Below are positions 17,053 to 25,750 of a DNA stretch of 64,000 nucleotides, one piece after another. The notes below the pieces were generated by a model that had not been told where the DNA came from, ran no database searches, and worked only from the letters and a program-made list of their open reading frames with translations. Numbering within the stretch: the stretch's first letter is position 1; every line of letters starts with the position of its first letter. A program made the position numbers and the translations under genes. Origin of the DNA: Streptomyces sp. MA5143a (GTDB lineage: Bacteria > Actinomycetota > Actinomycetes > Streptomycetales > Streptomycetaceae); the NCBI RefSeq assembly GCF_900290235.1, contig NZ_OLMK01000011.1, forward strand, positions 62,001 through 126,000, in the 5' to 3' direction.

Positions 17053-17187
17053 ATGGTGACGAACATGTACGCAACCCCGAGGCCGGCCGCTTGGCGGCGC
17101 CACGGTTGCGTGCCGCTCTGCGCCGACCGCGCCGTCGATCTGCTCCGGGTCAACAGCGCACTGTGTAGCGCACGTCGTACGGCCTAG
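17053..17187 (+). CDS. Putative cysteine/sulfur leader peptide
   Basis: A 44-codon reading frame starting at ATG 17053 (GGAAGA upstream; ATG 17065 is an alternative) and ending in AVDLLRVNSALCSARRTA. The DLLRV-SALC block identifies it with actinobacterial leader peptides found ahead of sulfur amino acid and sulfonate transport genes. It has three cysteine codons, one of them in the conserved C-terminal motif. It lies 200 bp upstream of the ABC transporter permease remnant. Translation of such peptides is thought to sense cysteine supply and control the downstream operon; that mechanism is inferred from mycobacterial examples, not shown here. Confidence 0.65.
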   Translation: MVTNMYATPRPAAWRRHGCVPLCADRAVDLLRVNSALCSARRTA

Positions 17188-17387
17188 TGCCGTACCTCCG
17201 TCGAGGCTGACGGTTCAGTGAACCCCTGAGGCGCCGCTCCCGCGGTCCGCCCCGTCCTTCCGCCAGCCCCGGTGCCGTGCGCTTCCGTGCGTCTTCTTCC
17301 CTTTGCCCGCCGAGCGGCTCCCGTCCGCCGCGCGGTCCGAAGTCGCCTGCGTCGCCCGGGGTCTCCCACACTCCTCCGGAGCTCACC

Positions 17388-18331
17388 TTGAGTGAACCCC
17401 CAGGCGCCGCCGTGTCCGTCGCCGAGGCGCCACCGCCCGCCGACACCCCGTCAAAGGAATTGGCGGCGCAGCGCGTTCCGCCGCTGCGCCGTCCCGGCCG
17501 CTGGATCGCGACCGCGGTCGTCCTGGTCCTCGCGGCCCAGTTCGTCCACGGGCTGGTGTCCAACCGTTCCTGGGGACTGGGCATGAGCGAGCCCGCCCAG
17601 CCGCACGCCCCGAACGGTCTTGGGCGCGCTGGTCCCCGGCGTACTCAACCCCGGGGCGGCGACATGCATCGTGTGCATGGTCCGATCCCGGGAGGCCGGT
17701 TCTCTCACGACCTGGCCGAGTGGGTACGGACAGAGGGCGACGGAGAGGCCCCAGACCTTCTCTCCGGAGGAAAGTGGGCTCCGCACGCTGGCTCCGTTCC
17801 CGGTGTCCCAGATCGCCCGCTCACTGTAGCCCGAACAGACCAGACCGTCGCAAGCCCGGATGTCGACCATCACACGATCGAGCTAATCCACCTCCGTGCG
17901 CACTCCCCGGCAAGCAGTTGGCAACCTCTTCTACCAGTAACGAGGCGGCCTCCGCCCTGGGCCTGCCGAAGCGCTACCAGTTCCGCAGGATCGTCTTCCC
18001 GCAGGCCCTGCGCTCCATCACCCCCAACTACGTCAACCAGCTGATCGGCCTGGTCAAGAGCACCTCGCTCGTCTTCTACGTCTCCCTGCTCGACCTGTTC
18101 GGCACCGCGCAGACCATGGGCGCCACCTACCCCGGCGACATCGTGCCGCTGCTGCTGGTCGTCACCGCCTGGTACCTGATCCTGACCAGCGTCGTCTCCG
18201 TCATCCAGTTCTACGTCGAGCGGTACTACGCCCGGGGCGCCACCCGCACCCTGCCGCCGACGCCGTTGCGGAAACTGCGGGCCGGCCTCACCGAGCTGCG
18301 CGCCCGCATCCGCAGGGAGGCCGCCGTATGA
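17388..18331 (+). pseudogene. Broken amino-acid ABC transporter permease
   Basis: The first ~60 codons, from TTG 17388 (CGGAG 6 nt upstream), read as a normal permease N-terminus with a cytosolic arm and a first membrane helix (WIATAVVLVLAAQFVHGLV). Homology stops near 17565. It resumes at ~17937 in a different frame with EAASALGLPKRYQFRRIVFP, the EAA loop that contacts the ATPase, and two further membrane helices (LLLVVTAWYLILTSVVSVIQF) to the stop at 18331. The middle helices expected of a ~300-residue HisMQ-type permease are missing and unrelated DNA fills the gap. The stop overlaps the ATPase start (ATGA), so operon order is intact but the importer should be non-functional unless another permease serves it. 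Confidence 0.82.
17566..17936. other. Unidentified ~370-bp segment replacing the middle of the permease gene
   Basis: This stretch separates the two permease fragments. It looks less GC-biased than its surroundings and has no convincing coding frame. No terminal inverted repeats or target duplications are visible, and no transposase fragment is recognisable on either strand. It could be the scar of a deletion plus insertion or a replaced segment; its source is unknown. Confidence 0.55.
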
Positions 18332-19143
18332 CCGCCGGGACCACCGAACTCGCCCACGGCACCCCCGAACCCACCCGGTCCGCGCCCGCCGCCGTGGAGG
18401 TGCGCGACGTGCACAAGTGGTACGGCACCCACCGGGTCCTCAACGGCGTGGACCTGACCGTGCGGCCCGGCGAGGTCACCGTGATCCTCGGCCCGTCCGG
18501 CTCCGGCAAGTCGACGCTGCTCCGGGTCATCAACCATCTGGAGAAGCCGGAGATCGGCCATGTCAGCGTCAACGGCGAACTGATCGGCGTGCGCCGGCAC
18601 GGCGACCGGCTCAAGGAGCTGAACGAGCGGACCATCCTCGCCCAGCGCAGCCGTATCGGCTTCGTCTTCCAGAACTTCAACCTCTTCCCGCACCTGACCG
18701 TCCTCGACAACGTGGCCGCCGCCCCCGTCGCGACCGGGAGGCTGGGCGGGGAACAGGCCCGGGACCTCGCCCGCGAACTGCTGGACCGGGTCGGCCTCGC
18801 CGACAAGTCCGGTGCGTATCCACGGCAGTTGTCGGGCGGTCAGCAGCAGCGTGTCGCCATCGCCCGCGCCCTCGCGCTGCGGCCCGGCGTCATCCTCTTC
18901 GACGAACCCACCTCCGCCCTCGACCCCGAACTCGTCGGTGAGGTCCTCGCCGTCATCAAGGACCTGGCGAGGACCGGTACCACGCTGGTGATCGTCACCC
19001 ACGAGATCGGCTTCGCCCGGGAGATCGCCGACCGGGTCGTCTTCATCGACGGCGGACGCATCGTCGAACAGGGCCCGCCCTCCGAGGTCCTCGACCGGCC
19101 GCGCCATGAACGCACCCGGGACTTCCTCGCCAAGGTCCTCTGA
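18328..19143 (+). CDS. Amino-acid ABC transporter ATP-binding protein
   Basis: A 271-residue ATPase of the polar amino acid (HisP/GlnQ) type. It has Walker A GPSGSGKST, Q-loop FVFQNFNLFPHLTV, signature LSGGQQQR, Walker B VILFDEPTSALD and the switch histidine in IVTHEIGFARE. The start ATG overlaps the stop of the permease remnant. Together with the binding protein that follows, it would form a cystine/sulfur amino-acid type importer, but its own permease is broken. Confidence 0.9.
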   Translation: MTAGTTELAHGTPEPTRSAPAAVEVRDVHKWYGTHRVLNGVDLTVRPGEVTVILGPSGSGKSTLLRVINHLEKPEIGHVSVNGELIGVRRHGDRLKELNERTILAQRSRIGFVFQNFNLFPHLTVLDNVAAAPVATGRLGGEQARDLARELLDRVGLADKSGAYPRQLSGGQQQRVAIARALALRPGVILFDEPTSALDPELVGEVLAVIKDLARTGTTLVIVTHEIGFAREIADRVVFIDGGRIVEQGPPSEVLDRPRHERTRDFLAKVL

Positions 19144-19261
19144 GCCGGGCACCCGCGCCGGAACCCGTGCCCGGACATCACCACTTCCCCCACACCCCCA
19201 CACCCAGGTCCCCCACGACACCTTCCTTCCACCCGCGTGGAACCGAACGAACAGGACAGCC

Positions 19262-20290
19262 ATGCCCACCCAGTTCTCCCGGCGCAGCCTGCTGCGCGGC
19301 ATCACCGCGACGACCGCCGCCCTCACCCTCGCCGCCGGACTCAGCGCCTGCGGAGGAGACAGCGACGCCGCCACGAGGACGGCGAGCGACACCGCGGGCA
19401 CGGTCACCGTGGGCCGGCTCTCCAACGGCGCCGCCACCGAGACCACCCTCAAGGTCTCCGAGGTGAAGTCCATCAGTGACCGCCTGCCCGCCGCCGTCAA
19501 GAAGCGCGGCACGCTCGTCATCGGCTCCGGAACCCTGCCCTCCGGCAGCCCGCCGCTCGGCTTCATCGGCGACGACCAGAAGACGCTCACCGGCTCCGAA
19601 CCCGACTTCGGCAGACTGGTCGCCGCCGTCCTCGGCCTCGAACCCGAGGTACGCCAGTCCACCTGGGAGAACCTCTTCATCGGCCTCGACAGCGGCAAGG
19701 TCGACGTGGCCTTCTCCAACGTCACCGACACCGAGGAGCGCAAGAAGAAGTACGAGTTCGCCTCCTACCGCAAGGACGACCTCGCCTTCGAGGTGCGGAA
19801 GGACAGCGACTGGAACTTCGACGGCGACCACCGCGAGCTCGCCGGGAAGACGGTCTCCGTCGGCAACGGCACCAACCAGGAGAAGATCCTCCTGGAGTGG
19901 AAGGCGAAGCTGGCGAAGGAGGGCGCCAAGCCCCTCACCGTCAAGTACTTCCAGGAGAACAACAGCCTCTACCTCGCCCTCAACAGCGGCAAGATCGACG
20001 CCTACTTCGGCCCCAGCCCGAACCTCTCCTACCACGCGGCCAAGACGGCGAACACGCCGCAGGCGACCCGGATCGCGGGCCAGTTCTCCGGCGCCGGAGA
20101 GACCCTCCAGGGCCTGATCGCCGCGACCGCCAAGAAGGACAGCGGCCTCGCCGAGCCCCTCGCCGCGGCCATCAACCACCTCATCGAGAACGGCCAGTAC
20201 GCCAAGTGGCTGAAGGCCTGGAACCTCTCCAACGAGGCCGTCGAGAAGTCCGAGGTCAACCCGCCCGGCCTGCCCCTCACCAACTCCTGA
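19262..20290 (+). CDS. Extracellular solute-binding lipoprotein of the amino-acid ABC transporter (family 3)
   Basis: A 342-residue protein with a lipoprotein signal: SRRSLLRG (a twin-arginine-like start), a hydrophobic stretch and the lipobox LSAC with Cys30. The mature part is a family 3 periplasmic-binding fold: RGTLVIGSGTLPSGSPPLGFIGDD, then EPDFGRLVAAVLGLE, WENLFIGLDSGKVDVAFSN and a C-terminal LIENGQYAKWLKAW. ATG 19262 is preceded by AGGA. Family members bind polar amino acids or cystine. Its place between sulfur leader peptides favours a sulfur compound, which is inference. Confidence 0.88.
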   Translation: MPTQFSRRSLLRGITATTAALTLAAGLSACGGDSDAATRTASDTAGTVTVGRLSNGAATETTLKVSEVKSISDRLPAAVKKRGTLVIGSGTLPSGSPPLGFIGDDQKTLTGSEPDFGRLVAAVLGLEPEVRQSTWENLFIGLDSGKVDVAFSNVTDTEERKKKYEFASYRKDDLAFEVRKDSDWNFDGDHRELAGKTVSVGNGTNQEKILLEWKAKLAKEGAKPLTVKYFQENNSLYLALNSGKIDAYFGPSPNLSYHAAKTANTPQATRIAGQFSGAGETLQGLIAATAKKDSGLAEPLAAAINHLIENGQYAKWLKAWNLSNEAVEKSEVNPPGLPLTNS

Positions 20291-20342
20291 CGCTCCCTCA
20301 CCACGCCACGTCCCCGTGGCCTGACGAAAGGACTCCGCCCCC

Positions 20343-20530
20343 GTGGCCCAGCACACCGCCCCCCACGGAGGCGGAGCCCTGCCCACCCTCGCCGGGCCCC
20401 GGACCGACGTCCTCGACAACGCCGTCCGGTCCGCTCTCACCGGCCCCCACGCCGCCTTCGCCGAACGGGTCGGCGCCGCCGCCCGCTACCCCGACGACGT
20501 CTACGCCTTCGCTGCCTTCGCCGATGGTCC
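20343..20530 (+). pseudogene. N-terminal remnant of a GNAT-type acetyltransferase
   Basis: From GTG 20343 the frame gives about 60 residues, including DVLDNAVRSALTGPHAAFAE and RVGAAARYPDDVYAFAAF, which resemble the N-terminus of an actinobacterial GNAT subfamily. The acetyl-CoA-binding core never follows; the frame instead runs straight through the leader peptide region at 20625. It is most simply the 5' stub left by a deletion. The family assignment rests on pattern memory and is moderate. Confidence 0.45.
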
Positions 20531-20624
20531 GCAGCCCGGGAACAGCCCCCGAGGCGGCGGTGTTGTGAGGGGCGAGGCGATCCGCGCGGCGCCCTCGCGC
20601 GCCCGGACGAAGGAGGTGACGGCC

Positions 20625-20711
20625 GTGCCCCGTGCGCCGCACGCCGTCCACCTCCACTCCCGGCCGCACATCGACCTCCAGCGCGTGGCCGGCGCGCTCT
20701 GTCGTTCCTGA
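20625..20711 (+). CDS. Putative cysteine/sulfur leader peptide
   Basis: A 28-codon frame starting at GTG 20625 with GGAGG 8 nt upstream, ending SRPHIDLQRVAGALCRS. The HIDLQRVAGALC motif, with its single cysteine codon three from the end, is the clearest of the three leader-type peptides here. It lies 78 bp before the first flavin monooxygenase gene. It is likely to regulate the two monooxygenase genes in response to sulfur supply. Confidence 0.7.
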   Translation: MPRAPHAVHLHSRPHIDLQRVAGALCRS

Positions 20712-20789
20712 ACCGTCGCCCCAGCTCCGCCCTGTCCCGCCCCGCCGCGGGCCGGCGCTCTCCAACGGACCTCCAGGAAGGCACCCTCC

Positions 20790-22055
20790 GTGTCCCCTTC
20801 TTCTCCCCTGCACCTCGCCGTCGCCCTGGACGGCGCCGGCTGGCACCCGGCGGCCTGGCGTGAGCCGACGGCCCGCCCCCGGGACCTGTTCTCCGCCGGG
20901 TACTGGGCGGACCTGGTCACCGAGGCCGAGCGCGGACTGCTCGACCTCGTCACGATCGAGGACGGGCTCGGCCCGCAGTCCTCGCACCCGACGGAGCCCG
21001 ACGACCGCACCGACCAGGTGCGCGGCCGACTGGACGCCGTCCTCGTGGCCGCCCGCGTCGCCCCGCTCACCCGGCACATAGGGATCGTCCCGACCGTGGT
21101 CGCCACCCACACCGAGCCGTTCCACATCTCCAAGGCCATCGCCACCCTCGACTACGTGAGCACCGGCCGCGCCGGCCTGCGCGTCCAGGTGACGGCCCGC
21201 CGCAACGAGGCCGCCCACTTCGGCCGCCGCACCTTCCCCCCGCTGCACCCCGACGACGTCACCCACCCCACCGACCCGGCCGTACGGCAGCTCCTCGGCG
21301 GCCTCTTCGACGAGGCGGCCGACCACGTCGAGGTCGTCCGCCGGCTCTGGGACAGCTGGGAGGACGACGCCGAGATCCGGGACGTCGCCACCGGCCGGTT
21401 CATCGACCGCGACAAGCTGCACTACATCGACTTCGAGGGCGCCCACTTCAAGGTCAAGGGCCCCTCGATCACCCCCCGCCCGCCGCAGGGCCAGCCGATC
21501 GTCAGCGCCCTCGCCCACCGCCACCCCACCGGCGCCCCCTTCCGGCTCCTCGCCCGCTCCGCCGACCTCGGCTACCTCACCCCCGAGGACACCGACGACG
21601 CCCGCGCCCAGGTCACCGAGGTCCGCGCCGCCCAGGCCGAGGCGGGCAGGGCCGACGAGACCCTGCACCTCTTCGGCGACCTCGTCGTCCTCCTCGACGA
21701 CACCCCGGAGGCCGCCCGGTCCCGCCGCGCACGCCTCGACGACCTCGACGGCGGCCCGTACCCGAGCGACGCCCGCGTCTTCACCGGAACACCGGAGCAA
21801 CTCGCCGATCTGCTGTTGGAGTTGGCGGAAGCCGGGCTCACCGGCTTCCGGCTGCGGCCCGCCGTCGCCGGCCACGACCTCCCCGCCATCACCCGGGGCC
21901 TGGTCCCGGAACTCCAGCGCCGGGGCGCCTTCCGACGCGCCTACGAGGCCCACACCCTGCGCGGACTGCTGGGCCTGCCCCGCCCCGCCAACCGCTACTC
22001 CCCCCAGCTCTCGACTTCGCGCGAGCCCGGGGCGACCCCCATCGCGACCGCCTGA
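20790..22055 (+). CDS. LLM-class flavin-dependent monooxygenase
   Basis: A 421-residue bacterial-luciferase-like enzyme; start GTG 20790 with GGAAGG upstream. Features include LTRHIGIVPTVVATHTEPFH and DYVSTGRAGLRVQVT, typical of the TIM-barrel core that binds reduced FMN, and a C-terminal EAGLTGFRLRPA segment. Such enzymes use FMNH2 from a separate reductase to oxidise alkanesulfonates, dibenzothiophene derivatives, nitrilotriacetate and similar compounds. Sulfur leader peptide upstream and a second LLM enzyme 19 bp downstream suggest a role in organosulfur use. The exact substrate is unknown, and no flavin reductase is seen nearby. Confidence 0.85.
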   Translation: MSPSSPLHLAVALDGAGWHPAAWREPTARPRDLFSAGYWADLVTEAERGLLDLVTIEDGLGPQSSHPTEPDDRTDQVRGRLDAVLVAARVAPLTRHIGIVPTVVATHTEPFHISKAIATLDYVSTGRAGLRVQVTARRNEAAHFGRRTFPPLHPDDVTHPTDPAVRQLLGGLFDEAADHVEVVRRLWDSWEDDAEIRDVATGRFIDRDKLHYIDFEGAHFKVKGPSITPRPPQGQPIVSALAHRHPTGAPFRLLARSADLGYLTPEDTDDARAQVTEVRAAQAEAGRADETLHLFGDLVVLLDDTPEAARSRRARLDDLDGGPYPSDARVFTGTPEQLADLLLELAEAGLTGFRLRPAVAGHDLPAITRGLVPELQRRGAFRRAYEAHTLRGLLGLPRPANRYSPQLSTSREPGATPIATA

Positions 22056-22074
22056 GCCGGAGGGACCGTACGAC

Positions 22075-23433
22075 ATGAGCAAGCCGCTGAAGCAGATCCA
22101 TCTGGCCGCGCACTTCCCCGGCGTCAACAACACCACCGTGTGGAGCGACCCCGAGGCCGGCAGCCACATCGAGTTCAGCTCCTTCGCGCACTTCGCGCGG
22201 ACCGCCGAACGCGCCAAGTTCGACTTCCTGTTCCTCGCGGAGGGGCTGCGCCTGCGCGAACAGGGCGGGAAGATCTACGACCTGGACGTCGTCGGCCGCC
22301 CCGACACCTTCACCGTCCTCGCCGCGCTCGCCGCGGTCACCGAACGCCTCGGCCTCACCGGCACCATCAACTCCACGTTCAACGAGCCGTACGAGGTGGC
22401 CCGCCAGTTCGCGAGCCTCGACCACCTCTCCGCCGGACGCGCCGCCTGGAACGTCGTCACCTCCTGGGACGCCTTCACCGGCGAGAACTTCCGCCGGGGC
22501 GGCTTCCTGCCGCAGGAGGAGCGCTACTCACGGGCCAAGGAGTTCCTCGCCACCGCGAACGAACTCTTCGACTCCTGGCAGGGGGACGAGATCACCGCCG
22601 ACCAGGAGACCGGGACGTTCCTGAGCGACGCCAAGGCCGGGGCCTTCGTCCACACCGGGCAGCACTTCGACATCGAGGGCCGCTTCAACGTGCCGCGCTC
22701 CCCGCAGGGCCGCCCGGTGATCTTCCAGGCGGGCGACTCCGACGAGGGCCGCGAGTTCGCCGCGGCCGGCGCCGACGCCATCTTCAGCCGGCACGCCACC
22801 CTCGACGCCGGCCAGGCGTTCTACACCGACGTCAAGAGCCGCCTCGCCGCGTACGGCCGCCGCCCCGACCAATTGCTCATCCTGCCCGCCGCGAGCTTCG
22901 TCCTCGGCGACACCGACGCCGAGGCCGAGGAACTCGCCAAGGAGGTGCGCCGACAGCAGGTCAGCGGCGCCACCGCCCTCAAGCACCTGGAGTTCGTCTG
23001 GAACCGGGACCTGTCCGCCTACGACCCGGAGGGCCCGCTGCCCGACATCGACCCGGACGTCGACGGCACCCACATCTCCCAGGGCCGCGCCCAGGTCCGC
23101 ATGTACCGCGACCCGCTCGCCACGGCCCGCGCCTGGCGCGAGCTGGCCGCCGCGAACAACTGGTCCATCCGCGATCTCGTCATCGAGACCGGCAACCGGC
23201 AGAACTTCGTCGGCTCCCCGGCCACGGTCGCCAGGACCATCAACGAGTACGTCCAGTCCGACGCCGCCGACGGCTTCATCCTCGTCCCCCACATCACCCC
23301 GACCGGCCTGGACGCCTTCGCCGACCGGGTCGTGCCCCTCCTCCAGGAACAGGGCGTCTTCCGCGCCGACTACGAGGGCACCACCCTCCGGGACCACCTG
23401 GGCCTGGACACCCCCGACCTCACCGGTCCGTGA
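22075..23433 (+). CDS. NtaA/SnaA/DszA-family FMN-dependent monooxygenase
   Basis: A 452-residue protein; ATG 22075 follows GGAGGGA. It opens with the family's typical HLAAHFPGVNNTTVWSDPEA, then FAHFARTAERAKFDFLFLAE, LDHLSAGRAAWNVVTSWDAF and GRPVIFQAGDSDEGREFAA. It ends with DGFILVPHITPTGLDAF. This subgroup includes nitrilotriacetate monooxygenase and DszA, which cleaves a C-S bond in dibenzothiophene sulfone. It is co-transcribed with the LLM gene before it and followed by a strong hairpin. Release of sulfite from organosulfur compounds is the likely role. Confidence 0.87.
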   Translation: MSKPLKQIHLAAHFPGVNNTTVWSDPEAGSHIEFSSFAHFARTAERAKFDFLFLAEGLRLREQGGKIYDLDVVGRPDTFTVLAALAAVTERLGLTGTINSTFNEPYEVARQFASLDHLSAGRAAWNVVTSWDAFTGENFRRGGFLPQEERYSRAKEFLATANELFDSWQGDEITADQETGTFLSDAKAGAFVHTGQHFDIEGRFNVPRSPQGRPVIFQAGDSDEGREFAAAGADAIFSRHATLDAGQAFYTDVKSRLAAYGRRPDQLLILPAASFVLGDTDAEAEELAKEVRRQQVSGATALKHLEFVWNRDLSAYDPEGPLPDIDPDVDGTHISQGRAQVRMYRDPLATARAWRELAAANNWSIRDLVIETGNRQNFVGSPATVARTINEYVQSDAADGFILVPHITPTGLDAFADRVVPLLQEQGVFRADYEGTTLRDHLGLDTPDLTGP

Positions 23434-23450
23434 CCCCGGGCACGCCGAGG

Positions 23451-23476
23451 CGGCGCCCGCGCTCTCGCGGGCGCCG
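23451..23476 (+). terminator. Strong hairpin after the monooxygenase genes
   Basis: CGGCGCCCGCG (23451-23461) and CGCGGGCGCCG (23466-23476) form an 11-bp perfect stem with a 4-nt loop, 17 bp after the stop codon. There is no T-run. It lies between convergent genes and may stop transcription from both sides. Confidence 0.7.
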
Positions 23477-23511
23477 CCGGTGGGGGACGGGGACGGACGG
23501 GGGAGGGACGG

Positions 23512-23838
23512 CTACGCCCTGAGCGGGTCGTGCCCCAGCGCCATCAGCCGGTGGCGGCGGTGCGTCCCGTCCGCGTCCGGCTCGTGCTCTTGGTGCGCGG
23601 TCACCGCGTCCACGACCCCGTACATCACCTCGAAGTCGTCCTCGGTGAGGTCCGCGCGCCGCTTCTGGAGGATCTCCAGCACCCGCCGGCCGCTCGGGGA
23701 CCCCGGCTGCTCGGGCACCGCCTCGCTCTCCTCGTCGGCGTACCGGCTGTGGAGCCAGACCTCCAGCTCCTGCGAGGTCATGTTCACCACGCGGTGGAAC
23801 TCGTCCCACAGCGCGTCCCGTTCCAGGGCGTCGGTCAT
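23512..23838 (-). CDS. DUF3140 family protein
   Basis: A 108-residue soluble protein; start ATG 23838 with AAGGGGG upstream. It contains FHRVVNMTSQELEVWLHS and VLEILQKRRADLTEDDFEVM, the hallmarks of the small helical DUF3140 family common in actinobacteria. The function is unknown. It is followed, on the other side of the terminator, by the sulfur operon and preceded by the Dps gene on the same strand. Confidence 0.82.
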   Translation of the reverse strand: MTDALERDALWDEFHRVVNMTSQELEVWLHSRYADEESEAVPEQPGSPSGRRVLEILQKRRADLTEDDFEVMYGVVDAVTAHQEHEPDADGTHRRHRLMALGHDPLRA

Positions 23839-23887
23839 CGCAGCCCCCTTAGCTGCTCGTGCTCGCGTACGGCCGCGGGGCGTGTGC

Positions 23888-24373
23888 TCATGCGTTCTCG
23901 CGCGGCCAGTTCTCCGCCTCGAACATCCAGCGCTGCTTCTCCAGCTCGGCGGTGAGGGAAATCAGCAGATCCTGCGACACCTTGTCCGCCTCCTCGGTCG
24001 CCTCGATGCGCTCCCGCAGGCGGCCGATCGCGGTCGTCAGCGCGTCCACCAGGAGCCGCACGACGTCGTTGTCCCGGAGCCAGCCCTCCTTGGTGCCCGG
24101 CAGGGCGAACCGGGCCGCGACCGTCTCGGGGCGGCCGTCGGGCGCGATGCCGAGCGCCGCCGCGCGTTCGGCGACCTGGTCGGAGTACGACCGTGCCGTG
24201 GCGACCACCTCGTCGAGCTGGAGGTGGATCGAACGGAACCTCGGGCCCACGACGTTCCAGTGGGCCTGCTTGCCGATCAGAGACAGCCCCAGCAGGTCGA
24301 CCAGGGTCTCCTGCAGCGCGTCCCCGGTCACCCGGAGAGCCGACTCGGGCAGGGTGCTCCTCACTATCGTCAT
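23888..24373 (-). CDS. dps: Dps-family ferritin-like DNA-protection protein
   Basis: A 161-residue four-helix protein; ATG 24373 has GAGGAG 10 nt upstream. The inter-subunit ferroxidase residues are visible as His38 (KQAHWN), His50 and Asp54 (SIHLQLDEV), with the same spacing as in E. coli Dps. It should assemble into a dodecamer that oxidises Fe(II) with peroxide and stores iron. The N-terminal tail lacks a lysine-rich DNA-binding arm, so DNA binding is uncertain. Confidence 0.92.
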   Translation of the reverse strand: MTIVRSTLPESALRVTGDALQETLVDLLGLSLIGKQAHWNVVGPRFRSIHLQLDEVVATARSYSDQVAERAAALGIAPDGRPETVAARFALPGTKEGWLRDNDVVRLLVDALTTAIGRLRERIEATEEADKVSQDLLISLTAELEKQRWMFEAENWPRENA

Positions 24374-24394
24374 CAGGTGAAACTCCTCATCGCA

Positions 24395-24697
24395 TCAATG
24401 GCGCGTCATCGCTTCATGGCGCGTCGCCCCGTGCCGCGCCAACGCTTCGTGCCGGGCCGCCTCGACGCTCCCGGCCGTGCGGAGCAGTGCGGTGCGTTCC
24501 GCCTCGCACATGCCGCCCCACACCCCGGACGTCTGCCCGCTGCCGAGCGCCCAATGCAGACACTCGCGCAGTACGGGGCACCGGGCACAGACGCGCTTGG
24601 CGGCCTCGATGTCGTCGAGCGCCGGTCCTGTCGTGCCCACGGGGAAGAACAACTCGGGGTCCTCACCCACGCAGGCCGCTTGCCGCAACCACTCCAT
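24395..24697 (-). CDS. WhiB-family iron-sulfur transcriptional regulator
   Basis: A 100-residue protein with the four cluster cysteines Cys9, Cys37, Cys40 and Cys46 (CVGEDPELFF, CARCPVLREC) and the WhiB turn GVWGG at ~58-62. These bind a [4Fe-4S] cluster and mediate contact with the sigma factor. The start is set at ATG 24697; no good ribosome site is visible, and an in-frame GTG lies further upstream. The C-terminal tail has Arg-His-Glu-Ala repeats. It lies 21 bp upstream of dps on the same strand, so the two may be co-expressed under oxidative stress. Confidence 0.92.
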   Translation of the reverse strand: MEWLRQAACVGEDPELFFPVGTTGPALDDIEAAKRVCARCPVLRECLHWALGSGQTSGVWGGMCEAERTALLRTAGSVEAARHEALARHGATRHEAMTRH

Positions 24698-24806
24698 GCG
24701 GGGCCGGGTGCCCCGCACGCATGGGGGAAAACGCGGCATCCCACAGCAGTGGACGCGGGCCTTCCACATTCCCCCGCCCACCCACCCACCGGGCCCCGCG
24801 GAGACC

Positions 24807-25616
24807 TCAGCCGGCGAGCACGCCGTCCACGAACTCCTTGACGTCCGCGAGGACTTCGTCCCGGTTGGTCTCGTTGAACACCTCGTGCCGGGCACCCGGG
24901 TACACCCGCTCCACCCACATGGCGCCGCGCAACTCCTCGACGCCGGTGCGGCTGCCGGCCAGCGGCACGATCCGGTCGTCGTCGCCGTGCACCCACAGCA
25001 GCGGCAGCGCCCCGACGCTCCCGTTCGCGGAGACGGTCTCCAGAGTGCGCGCGAACGCCTCCAACGTCGGCCGCTTGAACGGGCCGTGCCACACCTGCGG
25101 ATCGTTCGCGTACGCGGAGCCGACCGCCGGATCCCGCGACAACTGCTTCGGGTCGAGCGGCACCTCGGGTACCTCCGGCGGCGCGAGCAGCGCCCACACC
25201 GCCTTCCAGTCACCGATCACCGGGCCGGACAGCACGAGCGCGGCCAGCCCGGCGCCGTACCGCTGCGCGTGCCGGGCGGCGATCAGACCGCCCATCGAAT
25301 GGCCGATCAGCACCACCGGCAGTCCCGGATACGCGGCCCGGGCCAGCTCCTCCACCGTGCGCACATCGGTGACGACGTCCTCGAAGTCCTCGATCAGCAC
25401 CCGCTCGCCCGCCGACCTGCCGTGCCCCATGTGGTCCGGGCCGAACACGGCCGCGCCATGCGCGACGAGGGCGTCCGCCACATGCTCGTACCGGCCGATG
25501 TGCTCGCCGTAGCCGTGGACCAGCAGCGCCACGTACCGCGCCCCCTCGCGCGGCCACTCGCGCGCGGTGACACCACCCCGGGTACCGGCGAAGGCGTGCT
25601 CCCGCGAGTCGGCCAT
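24807..25616 (-). CDS. Alpha/beta hydrolase, monoacylglycerol lipase/lysophospholipase type
   Basis: A 269-residue serine hydrolase; ATG 25616 has GGAGGAG directly upstream. It has the oxyanion segment LLVHGYGEHIGRYEHVADAL, the nucleophile in GHSMGG, the acid in WVHGDDDRIVP and the histidine in GARHEVFNE. This is the serine aminopeptidase S33/Hydrolase_4 pattern of monoacylglycerol lipases. There is no signal peptide, so it is cytosolic. The natural substrate is unknown. Confidence 0.88.
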   Translation of the reverse strand: MADSREHAFAGTRGGVTAREWPREGARYVALLVHGYGEHIGRYEHVADALVAHGAAVFGPDHMGHGRSAGERVLIEDFEDVVTDVRTVEELARAAYPGLPVVLIGHSMGGLIAARHAQRYGAGLAALVLSGPVIGDWKAVWALLAPPEVPEVPLDPKQLSRDPAVGSAYANDPQVWHGPFKRPTLEAFARTLETVSANGSVGALPLLWVHGDDDRIVPLAGSRTGVEELRGAMWVERVYPGARHEVFNETNRDEVLADVKEFVDGVLAG

Positions 25617-25750
25617 GACTCCTCCAGCTACGTCGGTGAAGGTAACCCGGTGGATCTTGCCAGTCCGCCCGCCACGGGTCCATCGCTCAGGGCCGACAGG
25701 CGAGACGGTCCTGTCGAGGGCCGTTAGGTGCGCATAGCATCGGTCTCCGC

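Noticed and set aside
17451..17873. A 140-residue minus-strand frame across the permease insert
   Set aside because: It extends into the antisense of the permease N-terminus and shows no recognisable domain; no transposase motif is seen.
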